Notes: generated by a model not told the origin, from the sequence alone. A stretch of 14,971 bases of DNA from Thalassiosira profunda (GCA_036939355.1 JALLAP010000330.1:1-14971); one strand, 5' to 3'. Positions 1 through 8,583 are shown, counted from the first letter of the stretch. A program made the numbers and translations.

Positions 1-503
1 ATCATCTGCGTGTACAGATCGTTGCTCCGGGCCTTCCTTCCCACGGCCCGGTGCAGCCTTAGCCGCACGCTCTCGGCGAGCTCGTCGGCCTTGTCTTGGA
101 GAGGCGATTTCTCGAGGCTCACCCTGCGTCGATGCTTGTGCTCGTTCAGATCTTGCACGGCCTCGTGGATCTGCCGGGGAGCGACAGAGTCCGCCAGCAG
201 CCACTCGGTCCTGACTTTCGGAGGGATTCGCATCTCGTCTACCGACCTGCGACGCTCGGGGCGCCGCGCCGCCTCGTACTCGTCGATGGAGCACTTGAGG
301 GAGGTCTCTGCCCTCCAGCCCAGCGATACTGGAGGGCCAGAAGAGCATGAGGGGTTATCGCCCAGGACGATGGGATGCTCGTGGATGTGGACGGACGAAA
401 AGCTCACGCCCTTGGGGCAGGGCGCCGGCGGGAGGAAGCTCTCCGCGCTCCGCCGCACCATCTTCCTTGGCGTGTTGCTGCTTGGCGTGGTCCCGCTGCA
501 CAT
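1..503 (-). CDS. GDNP/GPPVxLGW-family protein, 3' end outside window
   Basis: The reverse strand is open from an ATG at 503 to the left edge (167 codons, no stop), so the C-terminus is missing. Residues 33-63 carry the pattern VSFSSV...GDNP...GPPVSLGW, followed by a charged Arg/Glu-rich helical segment (about residues 72-165). From memory, this pattern marks a large family of uncharacterised proteins in diatoms and relatives; no function is known to me. An in-frame TAA lies upstream near 577, so the start is at 503 or at the second Met (461) unless an upstream exon exists. There is no clear signal peptide or membrane segment. The reading frame shows strong G/C at third positions, and the motif decides the strand against a plus-strand open frame over the same bases. 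Confidence is good for the frame, low for the exact start and nil for biochemical role. Confidence 0.72.
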   Translation of the reverse strand, partial: MCSGTTPSSNTPRKMVRRSAESFLPPAPCPKGVSFSSVHIHEHPIVLGDNPSCSSGPPVSLGWRAETSLKCSIDEYEAARRPERRRSVDEMRIPPKVRTEWLLADSVAPRQIHEAVQDLNEHKHRRRVSLEKSPLQDKADELAESVRLRLHRAVGRKARSNDLYTQM

Positions 504-1054
504 GATGGTCGTCGGCTCGCTTGTTCCTGGGCCGGGGGATGGAGCTCGATAGTAGATAGATCGGTTGCAACAACCAGATTATGAGCCGTTTGGGGCGCAG
601 CCGCGGTGGGATCTTTGCTCAGTCTCACATCGAGAACCACCATCCATTTTTGCGCGTTGTTGAAGTGCAACAGATGGCCAAAGCTGCAGAGCAGGAGATG
701 TGAGGCTAAAGCGAGCACCGCGAATGATGCATTTGCAAAAGTCCGTCTGATTGGACGGAAGGGGTGCCAGGGGGCTGGTCAAATTTAGCTTGCACCTTCG
801 CAACTGTCAACTTCCGTCGCGTTTCTTTCTCATGATTCACAAGTCACAAAGAGCATTTGGGGAACGAGGAAGCTCGCCGCGTAAGGAGGCTGGGAGCGAG
901 GAGACCGCCTCCAACCTCACACTCAATCCTTGGTTGCAAATGAACAAGAATGCAGCCTTTGACGGCTTGGATGTGTGCATCGCACCAGTAGAGCACAGGT
1001 TCGGTTGAGATCTTATTACTACTCTCAGCACTATTGGGCCATGCCGGCCTTGCC
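504..1054. other. Intergenic region upstream of the GDNP gene
   Basis: This 551-nt stretch lies between the 5' end of the GDNP-family gene and the 3' end of the fucosyltransferase-like gene, both on the minus strand. It should hold the promoter of the former and the 3' UTR of the latter. Composition is more AT-rich than the flanking genes. I see no convincing reading frame. A small inverted repeat (TCCGTC at 742-747 and GACGGA at 754-759, 6-nt loop) is the only local structure noticed, and it is weak. Confidence 0.5.
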
Positions 1055-2534
1055 TCAGCCTCTGCCCTCCAACCACTTCAGATTCTTCGTTCTCTTGGCG
1101 TCCATCCTCGCCGCGTGTTCCCGCACGTCGTGCACAATCCCCCGCTTCTGTCGCAACTCGTCCGGGGTGGGTGGTCGTCCCCTCCGAAAAAGGCACTCGA
1201 CTTCGCCGCACGTGGTCTTCCACCCTCCATTCCCGTCCTTCGCCCGGAAGAGGTAGCTGTGGCCCAGGCCCAACGCGACTCTGGAGCGGGCGATGAATCC
1301 CGAGAACGTACTAGCGGGATTTCCGACAAAGACAGTACTCGCCACGGCCAGCGTGATATCCCCTCCGGCCCACGAGGCGCTCTCCGGGAGCACCTTCAGC
1401 ATGAGCCCAATGTCTTTGTCCATCCGCAATCGATGCAAGAAGAACCGGCTCTGGCCGTCGGTGATGACCACAATTGGATGATCGAGCATGCCCAGCGGTT
1501 GGAGTATCGATTTCACGTACTCGGGCCTCATATCTAGTGCGGCACGTGGATCGCAGCCGGTCAATTTGGAGACTTCCGACAATATGCTTATCCCCGGCTT
1601 GCCTTCGAGGTAACGGAGGTGTATCACCGAATACCTTGCCCCGCTGCGGTCTTGGACGCCAAACAGCGAGTCGATTCCGGAACCTGGGTTGTCGTAGTTT
1701 GCAATTGGCAATGGGTCATGGAAAGATAAGAGAACACGCACATCATGTGATTATAACCCGACAAGAAAGTGAGGAGCACTCACACATGTCCCGACTGATA
1801 GCCCCGCGATGATCCACAGCGCCCCCCGTATTGTGAAACCGAAACAGCGTCCGCAGCGCGTGCAACTGGCCCGCCACCGCCTCCTCCCTTGGCGCCAGGC
1901 TGTGATACAGGAACATGTCGAGATTGCTCGTCTCCGCGACCTCCCTCCCCTCCAGCTCGTCCGGCGATTTGACGACTTTGATGCACAATTCCCTCGCCAC
2001 GTTCGCTTCCCACTCGCCCTCGCGCTCGCCGGCCATGAAGAATTTGAGCAGCACGTCCGTCGCCCACGAGTCTCGCGCGATGGCCAGCTCCGCGTTCGTG
2101 TCGCGGGCGTACTGGAAGGCCATTTGGAGCGCAATCAGGTGGTTGGCAGTTCGACCGAAGGTCTGGTGGCCGGAGAGGTACACTATCGGCGTCTGAGGGT
2201 TGTATGTGGGACAACTTGCGTATTTCTGCTGCAATTCTCGCGATGCAGCGATGTAATCTGATGGCTCGACGGTGTCGGTGGCTCGGCCGCAGACGGTGAA
2301 GTTGCGATGCACATGATGTGTCTGCGGCGCGACGCCGCGCCCTCCCTCCTCCAGCTGCCGCCGCGGCCCGTCGAGGCACCCCGCCCCGTCCGACGGGCAG
2401 AGCAGGACCGCCGCGAAGGCGAGGGCGAAGGCGCCGGCGAGGGCCAGCGCCCTGGCGGATCGCTTCCGCTTGCGGCCGGCGGCGGCGTCGACGATCATGA
2501 TGGGCGATTGTTCCGGCTCCGTAGATGGGCGCAT
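1055..2534 (-). CDS. Type II membrane protein, O-fucosyltransferase-like glycosyltransferase
   Basis: Two exons (2534-1784 and 1683-1055) join across a 100-nt intron to give 459 residues. The N-terminus is short and basic (RKRKR, 21-25), then one hydrophobic span (about 27-46), the layout of a Golgi/ER type II anchor. Asn78 sits in an NFT sequon. Conserved-looking blocks are GRTANHLIALQMAF (about 127-140), matching the N-terminal 'GR..N....A' block of GDP-fucose-using enzymes, HLRYLEG (272-278), matching the H-x-R GDP-fucose contact motif, VVITDG (322-327), and NPASTFSGFI (362-371), matching the late 'STFS' motif. Family knowledge suggests transfer of fucose or a related sugar to secretory proteins in the lumen; donor and acceptor are inferred only. 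The start could also be Met13 (2498), still before the anchor. It could belong to a different nucleotide-sugar transferase family of the same fold. Confidence 0.68.
1684..1783 (-). other. Intron of the O-fucosyltransferase-like gene
   Basis: The donor is GTGAGT at 1783-1778 and the acceptor ends ...CCCAG at 1684. Splicing joins a phase-1 T to GT, giving Cys251 in RDM-C-SGIDSLFG and restoring one frame of 460 codons including the stop. A pyrimidine-rich tract (TTCTCTTATCTTTCC) precedes the acceptor. Without this splice the first exon would hit a stop about 14 codons further on. Confidence 0.75.
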
Positions 2535-3245
2535 ACATTATGAGCAGGACAACGAGCGTGTTCGACGCTCCGCCATTTCGTCGCGGTCGATGGCAGGCTG
2601 CCCGGGCGAGCCATAGGTAGGTCCATCGTCTCGAGTGAAATGACCTCAAGCCCTGTACTTTGAGTACAATAGATGAGACAGAGTAGATACCGGTTGTTAC
2701 GACTGACCTTCGTACTAAGGCAAGGTGTTGAGGCTCCCCTTTCGACGATACAATGATACAACAACTCTAGCAACCCTTTGCCTGCTGGCGTCGCCGACCG
2801 CGGCGATGGCTCAATTGCAAAACGCCGTCAGTGCTCGAGTGTTGTGGTCAGTCGCAAGCAAGTGTTAAATCCTGGATGCGAGGAGGAGAGAGGAGGAGAG
2901 AAGAAGCGTTCATTCCTGGAAGCGCTGAGTCGAGGATGTTCAGTCCTGGGAGGGCGCTCTCTCTTCTTGCTTCGTCTCACAATCTCGCAGAGGATCACCC
3001 CAACCCTACCACCCCCATGCTGCCCAAGAAGCTCTTACCATTCGACCCAGAAACGAGTCGATTCAGACGGTCCCCAGTCGTATCTGTCGCAGCGAACGTT
3101 TTCATACGGGATGCGAGTGAGATGTGACATGTCTCTGGATCGCTCAGTGGCTCGCCAGTCACTCGCGCCGCAGAAAAAGTCGTTGCAAACAAAAGCAAAG
3201 TGGTTCATCAGATGCAACGTCCTTGTCCTCCCCCGCCCTCTCCCC
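2535..3245. other. Gene-free region with promoter and purine tract
   Basis: This 711-nt region lies upstream of the fucosyltransferase-like gene and should include its promoter. Open frames here are short or low-complexity and show no family motif. A purine tract of GGA/GA repeats occupies about 2880-2908. No tRNA, no long inverted repeat and no clear core promoter element was recognised. Confidence 0.4.
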
Positions 3246-4250
3246 ATGGTGCTCCTTCGACCCCCCGCGGCCCCAGCTTCGTCGAAGGGGTTAACCCGCT
3301 ACTATCGATGCCTGCGGCTGGCCTTGACCGCCGTGGAAAGGCCGTCGTTTCCACGGCGCCGCCGAACACCTCCTCACCTCCGCCGCGACAGCCCTCCGCG
3401 CCCCGCACCCTCGCCCGGCCGCGTTCGCCCTCCCGGCGCTCCCGCGTCCGGGCCACGTCTATCTCGATCCCGAGGCCCTGACCTTGGCGCGGGTCGGAGC
3501 AGCGACCGTCTGGTCGCGGTCCAGCGCGACATTTTGGTGCACCCATCTTGTGTCATAATGTTTCAGGGGGAGGGCGAGAGGGCGTCGCGCCCCGCGGCAA
3601 TCAAGTGGTTGTTGACGAGGGCGAGGGGTACGTGGCGGTGCTCCAGCCGCTGCTGCCGTCCCGTCCGGGGATCGCGGGGCATTGGAGCGGCGGCGCCTCG
3701 TTCACAGCAGCATGTGGTCGCCTAATGGGTGGCCCGCGGGGTGGCAAGCATGTCCGGGGATGGGGGAGGGCAGGGGTAAACGGGGGAAACGATGGAAATC
3801 TTGGGTGCGGGGCGTGGGGGCCGTGTTTCCTGAGGGGCAACGGCGAGCTAGCCGTCCAAAAACGTGGAGGGGAGTCGTCGGGCGAGCGGGAGGCGCCAGC
3901 AAACAAGGCATCCCGATCCCGACGCCCGGACGGTGGGGGGAGCGAGAGGGAGGGAGACCCGGAGGGGATGTCGGACGAGGCGACATGCGTGGCGAGCTGG
4001 CCCGGACGTACAACGGGAAGGGTCGGAAGTGCGTGATCGAGTGGAAGCATGAGTTGGACCGGCCCGGAGGGCCGTCGTTGCACAAACGGGCCTCCCGGAG
4101 GCGTTGTCGGGCGACGACAACGGGGACGGCGGGCCCGGAGCCGGAGCCGTTGTTTGACGAGGGAAAGGCGTGTGATGGGTTGGCTCAGCGCAGACGCGCC
4201 GATGGACGAGTGGATCTGCCGTGTGCCGATGAAATCTGTGAGTTATGAGT
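3246..4250 (+). other. Unresolved coding-like region, frames switching
   Basis: Several plus-strand segments show the G/C-ended codon pattern of the neighbouring genes, but in different frames. Segment one (3246-3338) would start MVLLRPPAAPASSKGL. Segment two (3328-3557) reads ...AEHLLTSAATALR, then ...GHVYLDPEALTLARVG. Segment three (about 3570-3740) reads GNQVVVDEGEGYVAVLQPLL. Segment four (about 3980-4248) contains ELARTYNGKGRKCVIEWKHE and ends with TGA at 4246-4248. No set of GT-AG introns that I could find joins them cleanly; the best acceptor is TTTCAG ending at 3567. It may be a multi-exon gene, a frameshifted pseudogene, or chance open frames in GC-rich DNA. Minus-strand frames over the same bases also look partly coding. 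I recognise no domain. Confidence 0.25.
3756..3820 (+). other. Putative G-quadruplex-forming tracts
   Basis: Four G-runs (3756-3759, 3762-3766, 3768-3770, 3773-3776) are separated by loops of only 1-2 nt, which fits the classical G3+N1-7 quadruplex rule on the plus strand. Further runs follow at 3782-3786, 3803-3805, 3809-3812 and 3816-3820. This shows potential only; folding and function are not demonstrated. Confidence 0.55.
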
Positions 4251-4316
4251 GCTTATGTTCTATCATGAATCTTGGTGTGCTGACAAAAATCGTGTGTTGG
4301 CCGGCCGCTACGGGCA

Positions 4317-4339
4317 CGGTAGGACTCCAAATCCTACCG
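4317..4339. repeat. Small perfect hairpin at 3' edge of the transposase gene
   Basis: CGGTAGGA (4317-4324) and TCCTACCG (4332-4339) are perfect 8-bp inverted copies around a 7-nt loop, 13 nt beyond the transposase stop codon. It could be a 3' UTR structure or part of the element's subterminal DNA. I did not find a matching terminal copy on the other side. Confidence 0.5.
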
Positions 4340-4351
4340 CTTCTAGGGCGC

Positions 4352-7300
4352 CTACTCGATGACGTGGTCCTCGGCGTCGAGCTCGCTGTCGTCGGTGTCC
4401 TGCTGCTCGTCGTCGCCTCCGCTGGCCGCCGCCTCGGCTGGGGTCTCGGCATCGTCAGCGAGGTTCTCCGGCGCTGCCGTCGGCGCCCGGAAAAGCTTGC
4501 CTCGCTTCGTCTCCACCAGGGCATTTCCGCCGTCGTCGTCGATGATGAGGTCGAGCACCATCTCCCAACGCTTGTAGACGTTGGTCAGCTTGATGGGCTC
4601 GAGGTCCTCCCACGCCTTCTGGACGGTCCGGTGGAGTGCGTTGGCCTCGACCCGCTTCCGGAAGTGGAGCTTCTCGACGACGTTCTGGAACGCCATCCAA
4701 ACGCCCAAATCCAGCATGTTGGTGCAAGGTGAGCGAGGACGCTGATGGATGCAAATCACGTTGTACTCGTCCCTCAACTTTGCCACATATGCTGCCACCA
4801 CCTCCTTCTTGCCGTGGCCGCCGGCGTTGTCGAGGTACATGTAGATGGGGGTGGTCATCGGCACCCAGTGGTACTTGGCCCGGATCGCCTCGCCGACGCG
4901 GGGCATCGTCCGGGTCATGTACTTGGACTCGCACGTGACGTCCTTCTCCCGCGTGTCGCCCGCCTTGTACCGCACCATCAGCGTGTGCTCGTCGAGCTCG
5001 AGCATGTCCGGGTTGGGGATGGGCTCGTCGTCTTTGAAGTAATACTTGGGGTTCTTTTCCTTTCCGTTGGGGTAGAATCTGATGGCGAGGCGGTCCTTGA
5101 TCTCGTCCTCCAGAAGGAAGTTCGCTGCGACAACGTCCTTCAGCTCGCCGAGCTTCATGCCGGGGACGACAAGCTGCTTCCAGTCGCCGTTTTTGATGAG
5201 ACCGTTGGCAGAGGCGTCGTCGGTGAAGTTCTGGTTGTGGGTCATCTGCGTGTACGCCTCCGTCTCCGACACGCGATCGATGAAGATCTTGCCGTCGAAG
5301 CCCTTGGACGGGATCGGGTTGGCGACGACGCCGAGGATCATGACCTGCCATGGAAACGACAAACAACCGGGCGGGGCGACGCAACAATCAGTACCGGGGA
5401 GAATCGACTCAACAATCTACAACACGTGACAACTTACCTTGATGCTGTTGCGGCGACTGAGGGTGGTCGGGATGTGCGGGCGCACTTCGTTGGCGTCCTC
5501 GCCTGGCTGAGCAGGCAGGATCTTCAGGCGCCGGCGCCTCGACGTGGTGTAGAACCACTTCTCGTCGAGGAAGCACGCGTAGAAGTCCTCGCCCTTCGCC
5601 GCGATGTCCGCCTTCTGCTTCTCGGCCCACTCCTTCCGGAGCTTCTTCTGGTCCGCGGTGAGGTACGGCTTCTCCTTCGGCGACTTCTCCTTCCCCTGCT
5701 TGCTGCGGAACCAGATGCGGACGTGGTGCGCCGAGACGAACTTGATGTCCGCCGGGTCGACGCCGAGCGTCGCGGCCTTGTTCTTCATCGTCGTGGCGAT
5801 ATCGGCGTACGACGCCTGGATGCCAATCGTCCTCTCGGCGTAGCGGTAGAGCTTGAGGAAGACGCCGGGGTGCTTCGCTTCGAACTTGTCGACGTACGCC
5901 TTCTTGCCCTTGATCGCGTTGAGGAGAGGGTTCGTGTTGGCGCCCGTGACGTAGGACTGCTCGAGGCGAGTGGTCCAGGTGCTCAGCATCGTCGAGATGC
6001 CCTTGACCTCGCGGTATCCGTGGTCGAAGAAGAGCACCGTGGCGCAGTTTTTGAGCACGTCCTGCTGCAGATTCGATGGGAGTTTGGAGAAGTTGGTGAC
6101 GCGGTGGGCCAAATCGAAGATGGCGTACCGGAGGATCTCGGTGGGGTGCTTCCGCTTGTGGATGGGGATCTCGACGGTGCCGTCGCGGGACATCCGGGGC
6201 GCGGCCTGGAAGTCGAGCTTGCTCGCCACGTCCTTCAGCGAATCGAAGTCGAAGATGCTGGACTGCGTGGCCCTCGTCGCCTCGAGCGTCTCGTTGAGCT
6301 GGGCGGCGTCTGCGGTGGCCGGGCGCTCGCCGCCCTTCGCCGGAGAGACCCGCTCCACGGCCTCCAACGCCTGGACGACGAGTGCCGGGTCCTTGCGATT
6401 GTCGCCGTCCATCACGTGCTGCAACATTGGGTTCCTTTTCATGAACCTCTCGACAGAGTTGCGGAGATTCGCCTTCTTCTCGGCGTTGCAAAACGAGTAC
6501 GGCGTGCGGCATGCGACGTCCTTGATCAGGCCGATGGCGAGCGATTTGACGGCGAGCCGGTGCTCCTCCGCTGCGGCCCCCTTTGGCTTCGGGCCTGGTT
6601 GGACGCCTCTCTTGCGCTTCTTCGACGATGGGGCGGCAGAAACGGGGCGCATCGATGCAGCCGCGGCCATCGACGGCCGTTCCGGGAAGCTCGCGATGGT
6701 GCCGGACGACGGGGCTTGCGCCGAGACGGACTGCGCGTAGGCCTGCAACTGCTGCTGCAGCAAGAGCGGGTTCTGCAGCTGGAGGATGTTCTGCTGGATC
6801 GACTGCAACGTGTCCTGATGCTGCGGGCTTTGGAGTTGTTGGAGGACGTTCAGCTGAGCAGCGACGCCCTGCGTCGCGGCGAGGTCGAACGAGTTGAAGT
6901 GCTGCTGACGGACGGGCAGCTGCATCTGCGGGGTGTTGGACTGCAAGATGGAGTCGTGGAGGAGGTTGTGGAAGGGCAACCCGGCGTTCTGCGCGGGCTG
7001 CGAGAGCGTTGGAAGCGCGTTCTGGTTGCCAAAGCAGAGCGCGCTCGTCCCCGGGGCGGTCGTCAGCATCCGGAGGTTTGCAATCGCTGCCGGGGCAGCG
7101 ACAGAGGCCGGATCCCACGAGGTGCAGGACTGCCGCAGGAAGTTCAACGCCGCCGCCATCGATTCGGTGGAGGAGGGCGCGGTCGCCGCGTTGAACAGGG
7201 TCGTCTGCGTCGTCGGCATCGCCCCCACAGTCGAGGTCGAAGCACTCGCTGTCAGTCGTGAGCTGTCGAGAGATGCTGAGAGGCCGTCCTCGCCGCCCCC

Positions 7301-7444
7301 GCTGCCGCCATTGTAAAATAAGCCGCTCCCCATCCCCGCCATGATGAACAGAGGTAATGCAGCCTTCATCGAAGGCAGCGCGACGTTCGCCAGCGCGAGC
7401 GAGGCGTCGATCAACTGAGCTTTGAGGAGAGGGATGGCAAGCAT
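4352..7444 (-). CDS. Mariner-like (plant-type, DD39D) transposase
   Basis: Exons 7444-5438 and 5344-4352 encode 999 residues without internal stops. This is a Tc1/mariner-superfamily DDE transposase, which cuts and pastes DNA at TA targets. The catalytic residues are visible: Asp627 in FLDEKWFY, Asp841 in YLDNAGGHG and Asp881 in PRSPCTNMLDLGVW. The last two have 39 residues between them, the DD39D spacing of plant mariner-like elements. The block GFDGKIFID (about 684-692) also resembles plant members. An in-frame TGA lies just upstream of the 7444 ATG. The N-terminal third is unusual: low-complexity, Gln-rich (about 190-260), with a basic NLS-like KKRKR near 290. A helix-turn-helix-like stretch (YADIATTMKNK) lies before the catalytic core. 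The Asp627-Asp841 gap of 213 residues is much longer than usual. The acidic tail ends in DAEDHVIE. No inverted-repeat ends were found. Confidence 0.88.
4352..7444 (-). mobile_element. Mariner-like element, boundaries undefined
   Basis: The transposase gene defines a DNA transposon of the Tc1/mariner superfamily. I compared the flanks (about 4200-4350 and 7445-7700) by eye for inverted terminal repeats with TA duplications and saw none convincing. The span given is therefore the coding region only. The open frame suggests a recent insertion or a copy kept under selection; these cannot be told apart from one window. Confidence 0.6.
5345..5437 (-). other. Intron of the transposase gene
   Basis: The donor GTAAGT lies at 5437-5432 and the acceptor ...CCATGGCAG ends at 5345 (93 nt, phase 0). 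Splicing joins SRRNSIK to VMILGVVANP, which is the expected continuation between the first catalytic Asp and the FDGKI block of plant mariner transposases. The unspliced frame stops soon after the donor. Confidence 0.85.
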
Positions 7445-7704
7445 CCTCCCAATCGATCGAGGGATTCACTCCCGGCGGGGTCGGCGATGCCACGCAGCGC
7501 TTGGTACCAGCCACCATCGCTGAATTGGGCGACGGCATCCGAAACGCATCTGCGGCGGCCTCACAAGTCACAACGCCTATGTATTTTGTGTCCTGCGACG
7601 TGTCGGTGTCTTCGTTCAACTCGTTCGTCTAAGTACCTACATAGCTTTACCTAGCTTTTACCTACAGTAGGTACTCTACGGGGTACGACTCCTTTCCGAC
7701 TCGA
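7445..7704. promoter_or_regulatory. Divergent intergenic region with palindromic CCTAC/GTAGG motifs
   Basis: This 260-nt region separates the transposase start (minus) from the RXL-repeat gene start (plus) and must hold the latter's promoter. GTACCTAC at 7633-7640 has a perfect inverted copy GTAGGTAC at 7667-7674. Nested within is TACCTAC (7659-7665), one base, then GTAGGTA (7667-7673). Near-direct copies AGCTTTACCT and AGCTTTTACCT lie between them. The block sits 31-72 nt before the ATG, so it could be a factor-binding site or a 5' UTR hairpin. A residual transposon terminus is another possibility. Confidence 0.45.
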
Positions 7705-8583
7705 ATGGTAGCAGCCTCCACCCTCCTCCTCTCCGTCATGGCGCTCGTGTCCCCCGCCGGAGCTCGCGTCGGATCCCGGACCCTCGAGGAGCCGGCCGAG
7801 AAGGGCGCTCGCGACCTCCAGAGCAAGGCGAAGGCGACCAAGGCTCTGAGCGTGCCGGCCGAGAAAGGAGGCGCTCGCGACCTCCAGGCCAAGACTGGGA
7901 AAGGGAGCAAGGCCCTGAGCGTGCCCGCCGAAAAAGAATCTGGAAGGAACCTCGGCACCAAGGCTGGCAAAGGGAGCAAGGCTCTGAGCCTGCCCGCCGA
8001 GAAGGGCGGCGGTCGCGACCTCCAGGCCAAGGCTGGCAAGGGGAGCAAGGCTCTCAGCCTGCCCGTCGACAAAGGTGGCGATCGCGATCTTCAGGCCAAG
8101 GCTGGCAAAGGGAGCAAGGCGAGTCTGCCGCCCTCCGACGAACCCGTTCCGTGCGGGGACGGGGTGGGCGGACTTGTGTGTGGCGAGAGCGTCTGCGGAA
8201 GCACGGTGGGGCTTGATCCCGCTGGCGTCCGTCCTTACTGTGGAACCTACCCTGGTTCGGGCGGTGCAGCCACGTACCAGATCGTTGGCGCCGATGCGAC
8301 GATCTCTCTGACTACCTGCAACGCCGGGACTGACTTCGATACCAAGCTCCGCGTCTACCGCAACGACACCGGCGCGTGCGTTGGAGGAGTCGACGACGAT
8401 AGCAGTTGCTCGTTCTCTGCTCTTCGCACCACCCTCAGCTTCATCGGAGACGCTGGCATTGTCTACGATGTGATCCTCCACGGATTCAGCAGCGCCGAAG
8501 GAAACTACCAGCTCGAAGTTGGATGCGGAGAAGAACCTGTTGCGCCGGCCCCTGTGCCCGTCACTCCGTTCCCGACCCTCTAG
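7705..8583 (+). CDS. Secreted RXL-repeat, silaffin-like protein with PPC-like domain
   Basis: A single exon encodes 292 residues. A clear signal peptide (1-20, ending SPAGA) directs it to the secretory pathway. Residues 25-129 contain six RXL tripeptides (R25, R36, R58, R81, R104, R127), spaced 22-23 residues from the second onward. Each unit holds a lysine cluster of the form KAGKGSK (overlapping KxxK) and a Ser/Leu/Pro stretch. In diatom silaffins, RXL is a known processing site and clustered Lys/Ser are modified for silica binding; applying that here is inference. Residues about 148-276 resemble the pre-peptidase C-terminal (PPC) beta-sandwich, with FDTKLRVY (211-218), an acidic DDD (230-232), paired cysteines (C205, C225, C235, C274) and a G-N-Y-Q-L-E-V end. 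The tail is Pro-rich. It could instead be an unrelated cell-wall protein. The gene converges on the ER-lectin gene. Confidence 0.8.
   Translation: MVAASTLLLSVMALVSPAGARVGSRTLEEPAEKGARDLQSKAKATKALSVPAEKGGARDLQAKTGKGSKALSVPAEKESGRNLGTKAGKGSKALSLPAEKGGGRDLQAKAGKGSKALSLPVDKGGDRDLQAKAGKGSKASLPPSDEPVPCGDGVGGLVCGESVCGSTVGLDPAGVRPYCGTYPGSGGAATYQIVGADATISLTTCNAGTDFDTKLRVYRNDTGACVGGVDDDSSCSFSALRTTLSFIGDAGIVYDVILHGFSSAEGNYQLEVGCGEEPVAPAPVPVTPFPTL
7810..8139 (+). repeat. In-frame tandem repeat of about 69 bp (23 residues)
   Basis: Units begin with an Arg-(Asp/Asn)-Leu codon triplet at 7810, 7876, 7945, 8014 and 8083, so spacing is 66, 69, 69 and 69 bp; the last unit is partial. The third unit is most diverged (RNLGT in place of RDLQA). 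DNA identity between the last units is high, suggesting recent expansion by slippage or unequal crossing-over while keeping frame. Confidence 0.9.

Noticed and set aside
10..552. Plus-strand open frame opposite the GDNP gene
   Set aside because: The translation is Ser/Arg-rich without motifs, while the minus strand has the conserved family block.
742..759. 6-bp hairpin in the intergenic region
   Set aside because: Too short to be distinguished from chance; mentioned only in the region note.
4745..7261. Very long plus-strand open frame (838 codons) antisense to the transposase
   Set aside because: It mirrors the G/C-ended codons of the transposase, is rich in Leu/Arg/Val without domains, and the minus frame has catalytic motifs and a matching intron.
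5409..7619. Long second minus-strand frame (736 codons) over the transposase exon
   Set aside because: It is a +1 shadow of the transposase, Arg/Pro-rich without motifs; only its first 50 or so codons lie outside the transposase exon and show nothing recognisable.
7651..8481. Minus-strand repeat-containing open frame opposite the RXL gene
   Set aside because: Its periodicity is only the complement of the 69-bp repeat; it lacks a signal peptide, while the plus frame has a signal peptide and a domain.
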